25,884 bases of DNA, taken from the NCBI GenBank assembly GCA_049969495.1, contig JBMFOT010000049.1, forward strand, positions 1 to 25,884, in the 5' to 3' direction. The translations under genes and the position numbers were made by a program. This DNA comes from HRBIN16 sp049969495. Its GTDB lineage: Bacteria > Armatimonadota > HRBIN16. Under the pieces are notes generated by a model that saw only the letters and a list, made by a program, of their open reading frames with translations, was not told the origin of the DNA and did not search any database. This document shows positions 1 to 8,423 of this stretch, in pieces (the stretch's first letter is position 1; every line of letters starts with the position of its first letter).

Positions 1-216
1 GGTAGCAGGAATCTGGTGTTTCTGCATTTTGTCGGAGTACTGCTCCGTTCCGCCAGCAGTTCTATACAGAATGTGCAACCGTCGTACGAGTGGTTCGAGT
101 CGGCTTTAGACCTGTTCGACTCGCTGGAGGCAACGGTAACAACCGATGCACCCCTCACATCTTCTGTAGCGCAGCTCGCTCTGTTTGACAAAAAGCTCAC
201 CTACGAGCCTGAATGA
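1..216 (+). CDS. 3' end of an unidentified gene (C-terminal 71 codons)
   Basis: The reading frame is open from the first base of the window to a TGA at 214-216, so this is probably the C-terminus of a longer protein that starts upstream. A GTG at 16 could in principle start a 66-aa protein, but it has no ribosome-binding site in the visible sequence. The segment looks helical and amphipathic (FESALDLFDSLEATVTTDAP, then SSVAQLALFDKKL). That arrangement loosely recalls the C-terminal helical domain of clamp-loader delta' subunits, but the resemblance is too weak to name it. No terminator is evident. A promoter for the next gene begins 14 bases after the stop. Confidence 0.55.
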   Translation, partial: GSRNLVFLHFVGVLLRSASSSIQNVQPSYEWFESALDLFDSLEATVTTDAPLTSSVAQLALFDKKLTYEPE

Positions 217-230
217 TTCGTATCCGTATA

Positions 231-260
231 TTGACAACCTCTTCTCAGACCTGCTATATT
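231..260 (+). promoter_or_regulatory. Sigma-70-type promoter for the subtilisin gene
   Basis: A perfect -35 hexamer TTGACA lies at 231-236 and a -10 hexamer TATATT (5 of 6 matches to TATAAT) at 255-260, separated by 18 bases. Transcription would start near 267, giving a leader of about 80 bases before the protease start at 349. It is the only good promoter upstream of the protease-lipoprotein pair. Confidence 0.7.
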
Positions 261-348
261 TGCGTGGGTGCATTAAAGGTTAACGCGAAGTAACCGTTTT
301 CCCTGTCTGTCCACGCAACAAGACTTGGAAGGAGGAAAATGTTCACGA

Positions 349-3300
349 ATGACAACAGGCAGATGGTTCGCACGTGTTCTCTGGTTGTTGTGGGTGACGT
401 TGCTCCTCGCGCCGTTCTCCCGGGCGCAAGAGGAGACCAACGTGCCTGCACTCACCTCGTTGGCGGCGCGTGCGTCTCTACGAGCCGCCGTCGAAAAGCG
501 GCAGGCAGAAGAGTGGGCGAAGCAGCGTGGTCTGCCGGTGCGTCGCAAGCTCCCCAACGGCGCGATCCTGGAAATCATGGCGGTGCGCAACGGGGTGCCT
601 GTCTATTACCTCACGAACGGTGTAGAAACCGCAGATTCTCTTAGCGCGGATGAACTGTGGCCCGGCGGCTCTACCGGATTAAACCTCACCGGCGCAGGAG
701 TCGTGCTGGGTGTATGGGACGCAGGTGCTGTGGACCCTACCCATCCGGAGTTTCTAGGACGACTTCGTATCCGTGATGGTGCGGAGCCGCACGACCACGC
801 GACAATGGTTGGTGGTATCCTAGCTGCAGCCGGAGTGGATCCGCGCGCCAGGGGGATGTCCTTTGCAGCTAGCGTAGACAGCTATGATTGGGACAGCGAC
901 ACCTCCGAGATGGCAGACGCCGCCCGTGCGGGTTTACTGGTGTCCAACCATTCCTATGTGATTCTGTCTGGATGGCTTGGCGACTTTCTCTGGTCAGGTG
1001 ACACTACTATCGACCAGCGCGAGGACTGGAAGTTTGGCTTCTACGGCGATTGGTCTCGGGAATGGGATGAAATAGCCTATAATGCCCCTTACTATCTTAT
1101 CGTTCAGGGCGCGGGTAACGACCGTGGAGAGGGGCCCTCCTCACAGCCTGTTCAGCACTACCACCTCGATGGGCAAACGTATTCCGATAGCCATGACCTG
1201 GACGGGGGCACCTCCGGCTACGAGTGCATCCCGTACTCGACAACCGCTAAAAACACTCTCGTGGTTGGTGGGGTTTATCCCATCCCTGGAGGGTACGCAG
1301 GACCCAGCAGCGTACGCATGACCAGCTTCAGCAGCTGGGGCCCCACCGATGATGGGCGTATCAAGCCCGATATCGTTGGTATCGGTATAGACGTATACAC
1401 CACCTTCATCGGTGGATATGGCATGGGGGCTGGCACGTCTGCAGCTTCGCCCAGCATTGCAGGCGCACTGGGGTTGCTCATCCAGCACTACCGGCAGACA
1501 CACGGCGGCGCGAACATGCGCTCCGCCACCCTCAAGGCGCTGGCAATCCACACCGCCGATGAGTGCGGACCCGCCCCCGGACCCGATTACATGTTCGGCT
1601 GGGGTATCCTGAACGCCAAAACCGCCGCGCAGGTCATCTCGGAAAGCGTGAAAAACCCGTACGCGATTCAGGAGCGCACCCTGCGCACCGGCGAAACGCA
1701 TACCGTGCGCGTGATTTCGGATGGAACTCAGCCGTTGAAGGTCACCATCGTCTGGACGGACCCGCCGGGCACGCCGCCGCCCGTTTCTCTAGACCCACCC
1801 GACCGGATGCTGGTGAACGACCTGGACCTGCGCGTGACCAACGGTACCACCACCTACATGCCCTGGGTGCTGAACCCGGCGAACCCCGCCGCTCCCGCTA
1901 CCACTGGCGATAACGTGGTGGACAACGTGGAGCAGGTGGTAGTACCTGCCCCGCAGGCGGGCGTGTACACCATCACCGTCACCCATAAGGGTGTCCTGCG
2001 CCCGGCCGGTCGGCAGGCGTACTCGATGATTGTGACCGGCGCGGTGACGCATACTCTACAGGTCAGCTCGTCCGACCCCGATAGCGGTGTCGCTATTACC
2101 GTATCGCCGAACGATATCAACGGACAGGGCGATGGCTCCACGCCGTTCACCCGCGTGTACGATGGCGGTGTACAGGTGACATTGACCGCTCCCGCTACTG
2201 CACCTAACGATAACGTGTTCATCAAGTGGGTGCGTAACGGGGTGGACTTCTCCACCAATCGCACCATCACCCTGACGATGGATGCGGACTACAATCTGCT
2301 CGCGGTTTACGAGTTCATCTCGCCCGTTCCGGTGCTGTTGCAGCCGGCGGCGAACGCGATTGTTTCGCCGACGCCTACCTTCCGCATGAAGGCGACCTCC
2401 TCGCCCGGTGCAAGGATGAAGTACAAAGTGGTTATCTATCAGGGCGACCAGCAGATAGAGGTGTTCGACCAGACCACCGACACCACCGGCTGGAGCAAGC
2501 CCGACTACGCCAGCGGTGAGGAGGCGGTGCTGACCGTGCCCGCTTCGCGCGCACTACCGACGGGCGTGCTGTACTGGCAGGCGTTTGCCTACGACGGCAT
2601 CAAATGGAGCGAGGGCAGCGACAGGCGCAGGATGGTAGTCAACCGAATGCCCAATGCGCCCACGCTGGTCAGCCCCGCTTCGAATACCATTGTGCTGGGC
2701 ACGCCAACCCTGACGGTGCGTGCTACCGACGCCGACGCAACCGACACGCTGAAATACAAGATTGTCTTTACCCGCAACGGCACCACCGTCGCCACCTTCG
2801 ACCAGACGGTGGACACCACTGGCTGGAGCAAGCCCGGTTACACCAGCGACGAAGAAGCTGTTCTGACCGTGCCCTCCACCCGTGCGCTGAACCCCGGCAC
2901 CTACCTGTGGCAGGCGTTTGTGTACGATGGCAAGCAGTGGAGCGACGGCAGCGAGAGCCGGACGCTCATCGTGAACTCCGCGCCATCCGCTCCCGACCTG
3001 CTGGAACCGGCGGGCGGCAGTTTCGTACCGCACACACCTACCTTCCGCCTGCGTGCCACCGACGCCAACGGCGACAGCCTGCAGTACAAAATCGTGGTGA
3101 AGCAGGCAGGGCAGGTGGTGGCGACCTTCGACCAGAGCGCGGATGCCACCGGCTGGAGTAAGCCCAGCTACGCCAGCGGCGAGGAAGCGGTGTTCACCGT
3201 ACCGGCTAGTGCCTCGCTGGCAACGGGCGCGTACCAGTGGCAGGCGTTTGCCACCGACGGCAGGCAATGGGGCAACGGCAGCTGGGAGCGCACTTTCACC

Positions 3301-4938
3301 GTTGACCAGGCTCCCGAAGCGCCTGAGGTCATTACCCCTGCTGCCTCTGCGGTCACATCGCCGACCCCGGAGTTCCGTCTGCGCTCCACCGACGCCGACC
3401 TGTCTGATGGTCTGCGCTACAAGCTGGTGCTCTCAAGGGGTGGACAGCAGATAGCGGTGTACGACCAGACGGTAAGCACCACCGGCTGGAGCAAACCCAG
3501 TTACGCCAGCGGTGAGGAGGCGATGTTCCGCGTGCCTGCAAGCAATGCGCTCAGCGCGGGCACTTACCAGCTGGAAGCGTATGCCAGCGACGGTCAGCAA
3601 TGGAGTAACGCAGGCTCACGCTCCTTCAAGGTATCCGCCAGAGTGCCTGCGAGGCTACTGGGTGTCGGCACGTTTGCGGTGAACCTAGCGTTGCCGGACG
3701 CCAGCAAGCAGGCTATCGGTATCGCGGGCGTGCCCATGAAGGTATGGGATGCGAACACCCAGTCGTACACGGATGCGGGCGATGCCCTGCTCATCGGTGT
3801 GGGTTACTGGTATAGCGCGGCACAGCCGGCTCCTCTCAGCATCGCTGGCAACGAACTGCCGATTTCGTTCCCGATTGCGCTGAAGCGCGGCTGGAACTTT
3901 ATCGCCAGCACCTCCGCCGACCCGGTTGTATGGGACGTGAACGCCATTAAGGTGCGACGGCAGGGCGAGGAGGTGACCTTGCGTCAGGCACGACAATCGG
4001 GGTGGATAGAAGACCATGCCTGGGGCTGGATGCAGGACGGTGCCAACCCGGCAACCGGTCGCTATGTGCTGGTGTACGACCCGTTGCGGATACCTGGCGC
4101 GGTGAACAGCATCGAGCCGTGGCGAGGCTACTGGGTATATGCCCACGAAGAATGCGAACTGCTCTTGAAAGCATCCGACGGGGTGATCCCGCAAAATACT
4201 CGCGCTGTATCGAACGACCGCGGAGCATGGGCGGTGCGCCTGCTGGTGCAGTCCGGCTCTGGCAGTGCGGAGGCGGTATTCGGTGCGAACGCCGGCGAGA
4301 ACATCGCCATCGGGTTGCCACCGGAGCCGCCAGTCTCTGCCCCTGCGCCAAAGGTGGTTCTGGTGCACAACGCCCAGCCGCTGGCGGTGGATATGCGTGC
4401 GGACAGCCGTGCCGGCGCGCCGTGGGAGGTAGAAGTGCGCATCCCCGCAGGCGACGACGGCACTGCCACGCTGTACTGGCAGGGTATGCACCAGGCGCCT
4501 CGTACCGTGAACCCGGTGCTGGTGGACCTGCAAACCGGCGAGCGTTGTTTCCTGCGCACCACCAGCTCGCATACCTTCGCGGTGAGCCGACAGGGTGGTG
4601 TGTACCGCTTCCGCATCGAGATGACCCCGCAGAGCAGTCTACTGCGCCTGTCACAGGTGCGGGTCAGCGGCGGACGGAGCGCCAATGGGCGCTACACCAT
4701 CTCGTTCAACCTGAGTACCAGCGCACAGGTGGAGGTAAATATCCTCTCCGCAGGCAAACCGGTGCGAAGGCTGACGAGCGGTGCTTCGCGTTCGGCGGGT
4801 ATTCAGCAAATCACGTGGGATGGGCGTGATGCGAACGGTGTTGCCTTGCCTGCTGGCAGCTACATGGTGGAAGTGAAGGCGGTCAGCGCGGACGGGCAGG
4901 TGGTTCGCAGCATGGTACCCATCACGCTGACACGGTGA
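349..4938 (+). CDS. Secreted multidomain subtilisin-like serine protease (peptidase S8, KP-43-like)
   Basis: A 1529-aa exported protease. I chose ATG 349 because it opens directly into a signal peptide (MTTGRWFARV, then a Leu/Trp-rich core ending SRAQ); AAGGAGG lies upstream at 329-335. A TTG at 325 would add eight unlikely residues. The S8 domain shows Asp124 (GVWDAG), His150 (HDHATMVGG), oxyanion Asn257 (GAGND) and Ser364 (GTSAASP), so it should be active. Residues ~445-565 form the beta-sandwich that follows the catalytic domain in KP-43-like proteases (LVNDLDLRV). Four tandem ~110-aa modules fill 658-1096. Next comes an armatimonad-style beta-rich region (GWNFIAS, PWRGYWVYA), and residues 1430-1529 are a FlgD-like Ig domain (DGRDANGVALPAGSY). 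The likely role is extracellular protein degradation or processing. A small lipoprotein gene follows after 14 bases and is probably co-transcribed. Confidence 0.9.
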   Translation: MTTGRWFARVLWLLWVTLLLAPFSRAQEETNVPALTSLAARASLRAAVEKRQAEEWAKQRGLPVRRKLPNGAILEIMAVRNGVPVYYLTNGVETADSLSADELWPGGSTGLNLTGAGVVLGVWDAGAVDPTHPEFLGRLRIRDGAEPHDHATMVGGILAAAGVDPRARGMSFAASVDSYDWDSDTSEMADAARAGLLVSNHSYVILSGWLGDFLWSGDTTIDQREDWKFGFYGDWSREWDEIAYNAPYYLIVQGAGNDRGEGPSSQPVQHYHLDGQTYSDSHDLDGGTSGYECIPYSTTAKNTLVVGGVYPIPGGYAGPSSVRMTSFSSWGPTDDGRIKPDIVGIGIDVYTTFIGGYGMGAGTSAASPSIAGALGLLIQHYRQTHGGANMRSATLKALAIHTADECGPAPGPDYMFGWGILNAKTAAQVISESVKNPYAIQERTLRTGETHTVRVISDGTQPLKVTIVWTDPPGTPPPVSLDPPDRMLVNDLDLRVTNGTTTYMPWVLNPANPAAPATTGDNVVDNVEQVVVPAPQAGVYTITVTHKGVLRPAGRQAYSMIVTGAVTHTLQVSSSDPDSGVAITVSPNDINGQGDGSTPFTRVYDGGVQVTLTAPATAPNDNVFIKWVRNGVDFSTNRTITLTMDADYNLLAVYEFISPVPVLLQPAANAIVSPTPTFRMKATSSPGARMKYKVVIYQGDQQIEVFDQTTDTTGWSKPDYASGEEAVLTVPASRALPTGVLYWQAFAYDGIKWSEGSDRRRMVVNRMPNAPTLVSPASNTIVLGTPTLTVRATDADATDTLKYKIVFTRNGTTVATFDQTVDTTGWSKPGYTSDEEAVLTVPSTRALNPGTYLWQAFVYDGKQWSDGSESRTLIVNSAPSAPDLLEPAGGSFVPHTPTFRLRATDANGDSLQYKIVVKQAGQVVATFDQSADATGWSKPSYASGEEAVFTVPASASLATGAYQWQAFATDGRQWGNGSWERTFTVDQAPEAPEVITPAASAVTSPTPEFRLRSTDADLSDGLRYKLVLSRGGQQIAVYDQTVSTTGWSKPSYASGEEAMFRVPASNALSAGTYQLEAYASDGQQWSNAGSRSFKVSARVPARLLGVGTFAVNLALPDASKQAIGIAGVPMKVWDANTQSYTDAGDALLIGVGYWYSAAQPAPLSIAGNELPISFPIALKRGWNFIASTSADPVVWDVNAIKVRRQGEEVTLRQARQSGWIEDHAWGWMQDGANPATGRYVLVYDPLRIPGAVNSIEPWRGYWVYAHEECELLLKASDGVIPQNTRAVSNDRGAWAVRLLVQSGSGSAEAVFGANAGENIAIGLPPEPPVSAPAPKVVLVHNAQPLAVDMRADSRAGAPWEVEVRIPAGDDGTATLYWQGMHQAPRTVNPVLVDLQTGERCFLRTTSSHTFAVSRQGGVYRFRIEMTPQSSLLRLSQVRVSGGRSANGRYTISFNLSTSAQVEVNILSAGKPVRRLTSGASRSAGIQQITWDGRDANGVALPAGSYMVEVKAVSADGQVVRSMVPITLTR
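2320..3636 (+). repeat. Four tandem in-frame ~330-bp repeats inside the protease gene
   Basis: Units lie at about 2320-2643, 2644-2976, 2977-3306 and 3307-3636 (108, 111, 110 and 110 aa). Each has the order: P-x-L-x-x-P-A near the start, a TPTFR(L/M)(R/K)AT strand, a YK(I/V)V strand, FDQ or YDQ, the near-invariant core TGWSKP-x-Y-x-S-x-EEA-x-x-x-VP, and a closing YxWQAFxxDGxxWS strand. The pattern suits a beta-sandwich (Fn3 or Ig-like) stalk. The units stay alike at the DNA level around the core, which suggests fairly recent duplication. The fourth is the most divergent at its end (LEAYASDG in place of WQAF-type). Confidence 0.85.
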
Positions 4939-4952
4939 GAGGAGGTGGCACG

Positions 4953-5345
4953 ATGAAGAGAACGACGACCGCACTGACCGCGCTGGGATGGTTAGCGGTG
5001 GCATTGCTGGTAGGCTGTGGCGGAGCGGAGAAGGGGTTGCCTTTTGACCCCACACCGCCCGTCATCGGCACGCCCACGGTCACCCGCGAGGCGAACACGA
5101 ACCGCGTGCTGGTGCAGGTGCAGGCGTTCGATGTGGGTACAGGTGTGGCATCGGTGACCGTTCTGGCGGTTGGGGTGGATCCCGCGCCTACCCCGGTTGC
5201 CATGCAACAGATACCCGGCACCGAGCAGTATCAGGCGACCTTACCTGCCAGCACCGTCCGTCTGCAGGTGAAAGCGGTGGACAGGGGCGGCAACGAGGCG
5301 GTTTCCGCCGAGATTCGCGTGCCACCCCCCGCTCCACCGTTTTAG
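4953..5345 (+). CDS. Small lipoprotein with Ig-like segment, unknown function
   Basis: A 130-aa protein. The start is ATG 4953, preceded by a strong GAGGAGGT Shine-Dalgarno at 4938-4945; an earlier in-frame GTG overlapping the protease stop is less likely. The N-terminus is a lipoprotein signal (MKRTTTALTALGWLAVALLVGC) with lipobox LVGC, so the mature protein should be lipid-anchored at the Cys. The remainder reads as a single beta-sandwich domain: PPVIGTPTVT, NRVLVQVQAFDVGTGVASV, then VRLQVKAVDRGGNEAVSAEI, like bacterial Ig or cadherin-like modules. It follows the protease by 14 bases and ends at a hairpin, so the two genes probably form one operon. It might anchor or bind the protease or its substrate, but that is inference; no family was recognised. 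Confidence 0.8.
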   Translation: MKRTTTALTALGWLAVALLVGCGGAEKGLPFDPTPPVIGTPTVTREANTNRVLVQVQAFDVGTGVASVTVLAVGVDPAPTPVAMQQIPGTEQYQATLPASTVRLQVKAVDRGGNEAVSAEIRVPPPAPPF

Positions 5346-5357
5346 TATTGCAGAATA

Positions 5358-5390
5358 TGTGGAGGGTCACGCCCATCGTGACCCTCCACA
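5358..5390 (+). terminator. Perfect 14-bp hairpin, probable terminator of the protease-lipoprotein unit
   Basis: Arms 5358-5371 and 5377-5390 are perfectly complementary (TGTGGAGGGTCACG) around a 5-base loop. The hairpin starts 12 bases after the lipoprotein stop. Only a weak T run (GTTT) follows, so it may stop transcripts inefficiently or mainly protect the 3' end. It sits directly beside a dispersed repeat and may belong to the same repeat element. Confidence 0.6.
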
Positions 5391-5398
5391 CGAAGTTT

Positions 5399-5425
5399 CG
5401 GAGGGCGAGGCTTCTGCCGAGCCGT
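5399..5425 (+). repeat. Dispersed intergenic repeat, copy A
   Basis: The core GGCGAGGCTTCTGCCGAGCC (5404-5423) recurs inverted at 14036-14057 with 20 of 22 bases matching over the aligned stretch. The left part, CGGAGGGCGAGGCTTCTG at 5399-5416, recurs at 12605-12622 with 17 of 18 matches. All copies are in spacers between genes. Confidence 0.65.
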
Positions 5426-5497
5426 GAACCACCCGGCGGCGGATGTCAGAGTGAACCGCAATGCGTGAGCAGATATTAACCGAAATCTGGAAAAGCC

Positions 5498-6841
5498 ATG
5501 AAATACGTCTTTCTCACAACCTTTGCGGTGCTGGTGTTGCTCTCGGTGGTGGCATGGTGTATTCAGCCCCAAAACACCGCGCGGGGCAAAATCCCGCTGG
5601 TGTGGGTGAGCGATGACAACCCCGCCCGCCGCGAGCAGATTGCGCTGTTCAATAAGCTGCATCCGCAGTATGACCTGCGTCTGGATCCCAGCAACACCGG
5701 CATGGAGAAGGTCATCGTGCAGTCGCTGGCAGGCGTGGGACCCGACATCTTCGACTGTTACGACGGCTTCCAGCTTTCCGCCTACGTGCGCTCGGGTATC
5801 GCATGGGATGTGACCGACGAGCTGAAAAAGGCGGGCATCGACGTGGAGAATGAAGTGTGGAAGGCGGTGCATCCCAACATTATCCATGAGGGGCGCGTGT
5901 ACGGCTTCCCTACCAACGCCGCGGTGAACGCGATATGGTTCCACAAGGACATCTTTGATCAGTACGGCGTGCCCTACCCTAAGGGTCCCTGGACGTGGGA
6001 TGAATTTCTGGTAGTGGCGAAGAAGCTGACCGTCCGCGACAAGAACGGCAGACCGGTACAGTTTGGTTTGCTGATGGATTGGTGGAATTGGTATCATTTC
6101 GTGCTGCAGTGGGGAGGCAGGCTGTACACCCCCGACGGCACGCGGTGCATTATCGATAGCCCTGAAGCCATCGCGGCGGTACAGTTCATGCAGGACCTGA
6201 TATACAAGTACAAGGTGATGCCCAGCCCGGTGGAGGAGGCGGCGATGGCAACGCAGGGAGGCTGGGGTTCGGGCACGATTACCTGGTTCGGGGCGAAGAA
6301 GGGCGCAATGGCGCTGGGCGGTAGGTGGTGGCTATGCACCCTGCGCAGTTATCAGGGGCTGAGGTTGGGCGCGGTGGAGTCTCCGCACGGACCCTATCGG
6401 GTGTTTCGCGGCTACGGGCGCGCCTCACTGATTAACCGCAACAGCCCTCGCCGCCATCATGCGCTGAAGTTTCTGCTGTATATGGCGGGCAGGGAGTATA
6501 ACGAGCTGATTAACCATCAGGCAGATGCCCTCGCGCCGGTAAAAAAGTATTCCTACACCGAAAGATACCTGCACGATCCCGCCTTTCCCGAAGAGGATTT
6601 CAACGCGGTATGGCGCGACGCGATGAACTACGCTGTGCCGGACGAGGTGAGCCCCTTTGTGAACGGGCAGGCAGTGCAGCGCATCCTGAACAAGCAATTG
6701 GACCTGGTGAAGTCGGGGCAGAAGTCGGCGGCGGACGCCCTGCGCACCGCGGCACGCCTGATCAACGAGGAGATACAGAAGACCATCCAGCGCGACCCCG
6801 AATTGCGCAAGCGGTATGAGGCGATAGTGAAGGCAAGGTAA
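5498..6841 (+). CDS. Extracellular solute-binding protein of a carbohydrate ABC importer (family 1)
   Basis: A 447-aa periplasmic or membrane-tethered sugar-binding protein. The N-terminus is hydrophobic (MKYVFLTTFAVLVLLSVVAW). A Cys follows, but the preceding residues (V-A-W-C) do not make a canonical lipobox, so it may be an uncleaved anchor. Family features are an early beta-strand (IPLVWVSDD), an NKLHPQYDLRLDPSN segment like the usual family-1 pattern, GVGPDIFDCYDG, YGFPTNAAVNAIWFHKDIFD, a PWTWDEF segment, and a C-terminal helical part. No permease or ATPase gene adjoins it, so it is an orphan receptor or works with transporter genes elsewhere. ATG 5498 has only a weak upstream purine run. 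A hairpin lies upstream and rimI downstream, so it is probably its own transcript. The ligand cannot be read from the sequence. Confidence 0.85.
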   Translation: MKYVFLTTFAVLVLLSVVAWCIQPQNTARGKIPLVWVSDDNPARREQIALFNKLHPQYDLRLDPSNTGMEKVIVQSLAGVGPDIFDCYDGFQLSAYVRSGIAWDVTDELKKAGIDVENEVWKAVHPNIIHEGRVYGFPTNAAVNAIWFHKDIFDQYGVPYPKGPWTWDEFLVVAKKLTVRDKNGRPVQFGLLMDWWNWYHFVLQWGGRLYTPDGTRCIIDSPEAIAAVQFMQDLIYKYKVMPSPVEEAAMATQGGWGSGTITWFGAKKGAMALGGRWWLCTLRSYQGLRLGAVESPHGPYRVFRGYGRASLINRNSPRRHHALKFLLYMAGREYNELINHQADALAPVKKYSYTERYLHDPAFPEEDFNAVWRDAMNYAVPDEVSPFVNGQAVQRILNKQLDLVKSGQKSAADALRTAARLINEEIQKTIQRDPELRKRYEAIVKAR

Positions 6842-6889
6842 AGCAGGATAGCCTCATTTCTACGTATAAATGAATGTGGGTGAACTCGA

Positions 6890-7420
6890 ATGGCGATTTT
6901 GATGCCTCAACTGGTGATCGAGCCGATGCGGGCGGAAGACATCCCCGAGATGATGGAGATAGAGCGGATGTGCTTCCGCACCCCCTGGCACGAAAACGCC
7001 TTTTATAACGAGCTGACCCATCAGCCCGCCTGCTATCTGGTGGCGAAGGTGAACGGGCGCGTGGTAGGGTATGCGGGCATGTGGGTTATCATGGACGAGG
7101 CGCACATCACTACGCTGGCGGTGCATCCTCACCATCGCCGACAGCATATCGGCGAGAAACTGCTGCTGGGGCTTCTGGAGTACGCCATCGCCCGACGAGC
7201 CCGCCATGCCACTTTAGAGGTGCGTGAAACCAACATCGCCGCGCAACGGCTTTACACCAAATACGGCTTCTACACTGTAGCCATCCGCAAGGGTTACTAC
7301 GCCGACACGGGCGAAGATGCACTTATCATGTGGACGTCGGATATGCAGACCCCCGAATACCAGCAGGTGCTTCGGGCAAACCGGTGGAAGCTGCTGGGGG
7401 GCGGAGGTGCGGAGCAATGA
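6890..7420 (+). CDS. rimI: Ribosomal protein S18 alanine N-acetyltransferase (GNAT family)
   Basis: A 176-aa cytoplasmic acetyltransferase. GNAT features in order are IEPMRAEDIPEMMEIERMCF, TPWHENAFYNEL (the RimI-type W-F substrate region), YAGMWVIMDEAHITTLAVHP, the acetyl-CoA loop RRQHIGEKLL, and the C-terminal ETNIAAQRLYTKYGF with the conserved Asn and Tyr. In the acetyl-CoA loop a His replaces the more usual Gly of RRxGIG. The gene overlaps tsaD by ATGA (7417-7420). The rimI-tsaD pairing is common in bacteria and strengthens both names. The C-terminal tail runs about 25 residues beyond typical RimI. tsaB and tsaE are not adjacent here. Confidence 0.88.
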   Translation: MAILMPQLVIEPMRAEDIPEMMEIERMCFRTPWHENAFYNELTHQPACYLVAKVNGRVVGYAGMWVIMDEAHITTLAVHPHHRRQHIGEKLLLGLLEYAIARRARHATLEVRETNIAAQRLYTKYGFYTVAIRKGYYADTGEDALIMWTSDMQTPEYQQVLRANRWKLLGGGGAEQ

Positions 7421-8415
7421 ACGTGCTGGGCATCGAGACCAGTTGCGACGAGACCTCTGTTGCCGTCGTACGCGACGGGGTGGAGATACTTTCGAACCTC
7501 ATCGCCTCGCAGGTGGACATCCACGCGCTGACGGGAGGTGTCGTGCCCGAGGTGGCTGCGCGGAAGCATGTGGAACGGCTCGGTGTGCTTATCGAGGAGG
7601 CACTGCATAAAGCGAACATCCCCTATTCAGACATCGATCTCATCGCGGTGACCAACCGCCCTGGGCTGGTAGGCGCGCTGATGGTAGGGGTATCGGCGGG
7701 CAAGGCGCTGGCGTACGCGCTGGGCAAACCGATTGTGGCGGTGCACCATCTGGAAGGACATATCGCTTCCAATTTCCTCACCGCGCCCGACCTGCAGTTC
7801 CCGTTCGTCTGCCTCATCGTATCGGGAGGGCACACCGACCTGCACATCGTGCAGGCGCATGGGCAACGGCGCCGATTGGGTAGCACACGCGACGATGCTG
7901 CCGGGGAAGCCTTCGATAAAGCGGCGCGTCTGTTGGGGCTGGGCTATCCGGGTGGTCCGGTCATTGACCGCACCGCGAAAGCGGGTAACCCGCAGGCAAT
8001 CGCTTTCCCCCGTGCCTGGCTGGAGGAGGGAAGCTATGACTTCAGCTTCAGCGGACTGAAAACCGCTTTACTCCGCTACGTGCAGGCTACCGGCGAATCG
8101 CTGAACGTCGCGGATGCCGCCGCCAGCTTTCAGGAGGCGATTGTGGACGTGCTGGTAGGCAAGACACTACGTGCTGCCGAAGAGTACGGCATCCCGCGCA
8201 TCGCGGTGTGCGGAGGGGTCGCTGCTAACTCGCGCCTGAAAGAGGTATTGAGTGAAGAGGCAGGCAAACGCGGCTACCAGCTGGTGATTCCACCACTCAT
8301 CCTCTGCACGGATAACGCCGCGATGATCGCCGCTGCAGGCTACTTCCAGTACATCACCTCCGGCGCCAGCGACATGGGCTTCGACACCATCGCCAGCGAG
8401 GCATTGGCTGGGTAG
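7417..8415 (+). CDS. tsaD: tRNA N6-adenosine threonylcarbamoyltransferase TsaD
   Basis: A 332-aa enzyme that transfers threonylcarbamoyl from TC-AMP to A37 of ANN-decoding tRNAs, working with TsaB and TsaE. The ATG at 7417 overlaps the rimI stop. Diagnostic motifs are GIETSCDETSVAVV, the metal-binding HLEGH (His111 and His115, the positions used in the family), VSGGHTDLH, DDAAGEAFDKAARLLGLGYP, FSGLKTA, CGGVAANSRLKE and CTDNAAMIAAAGY. Length and motif order match typical full-length TsaD, so it should be functional. The TAG stop shares bases with a possible GTG of the next gene, and the photolyase follows with almost no spacer. Confidence 0.97.
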   Translation: MNVLGIETSCDETSVAVVRDGVEILSNLIASQVDIHALTGGVVPEVAARKHVERLGVLIEEALHKANIPYSDIDLIAVTNRPGLVGALMVGVSAGKALAYALGKPIVAVHHLEGHIASNFLTAPDLQFPFVCLIVSGGHTDLHIVQAHGQRRRLGSTRDDAAGEAFDKAARLLGLGYPGGPVIDRTAKAGNPQAIAFPRAWLEEGSYDFSFSGLKTALLRYVQATGESLNVADAAASFQEAIVDVLVGKTLRAAEEYGIPRIAVCGGVAANSRLKEVLSEEAGKRGYQLVIPPLILCTDNAAMIAAAGYFQYITSGASDMGFDTIASEALAG

Positions 8416-8423
8416 TGAGGGAT

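Noticed and set aside
1..216. Naming the left-edge fragment as a DNA polymerase III delta' C-terminus.
   Set aside because: The resemblance is limited to a general helical pattern near the C-terminus; there is not enough sequence to support the name.
278..299. A short hairpin GGTTA/TAACC followed by GTTTT in the protease leader, a possible attenuator.
   Set aside because: The stem has only five base pairs, mostly A-T, with an 8-base loop. It is too weak to call a terminator or riboswitch.
339..644. A 101-codon frame whose ATG at 339 lies just after AAGGAGG, overlapping the start of the protease gene.
   Set aside because: Its spacing of three bases to the Shine-Dalgarno is too short, its product has no recognisable features, and it overlaps a signal peptide in the other frame.
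2320..3636. A regularly spaced repeat that could suggest a CRISPR-like or satellite array.
   Set aside because: The period is about 330 bases, in frame and divisible into protein modules; it codes for domains and is not a short repeat-spacer array.
3685..4572. A 295-codon minus-strand frame, and similar long frames at 13041-13952 and 18001-19032.
   Set aside because: All are antisense to clear genes (protease, pseudopilin, J-domain protein), have atypical His- and Arg-rich composition and show no domain.
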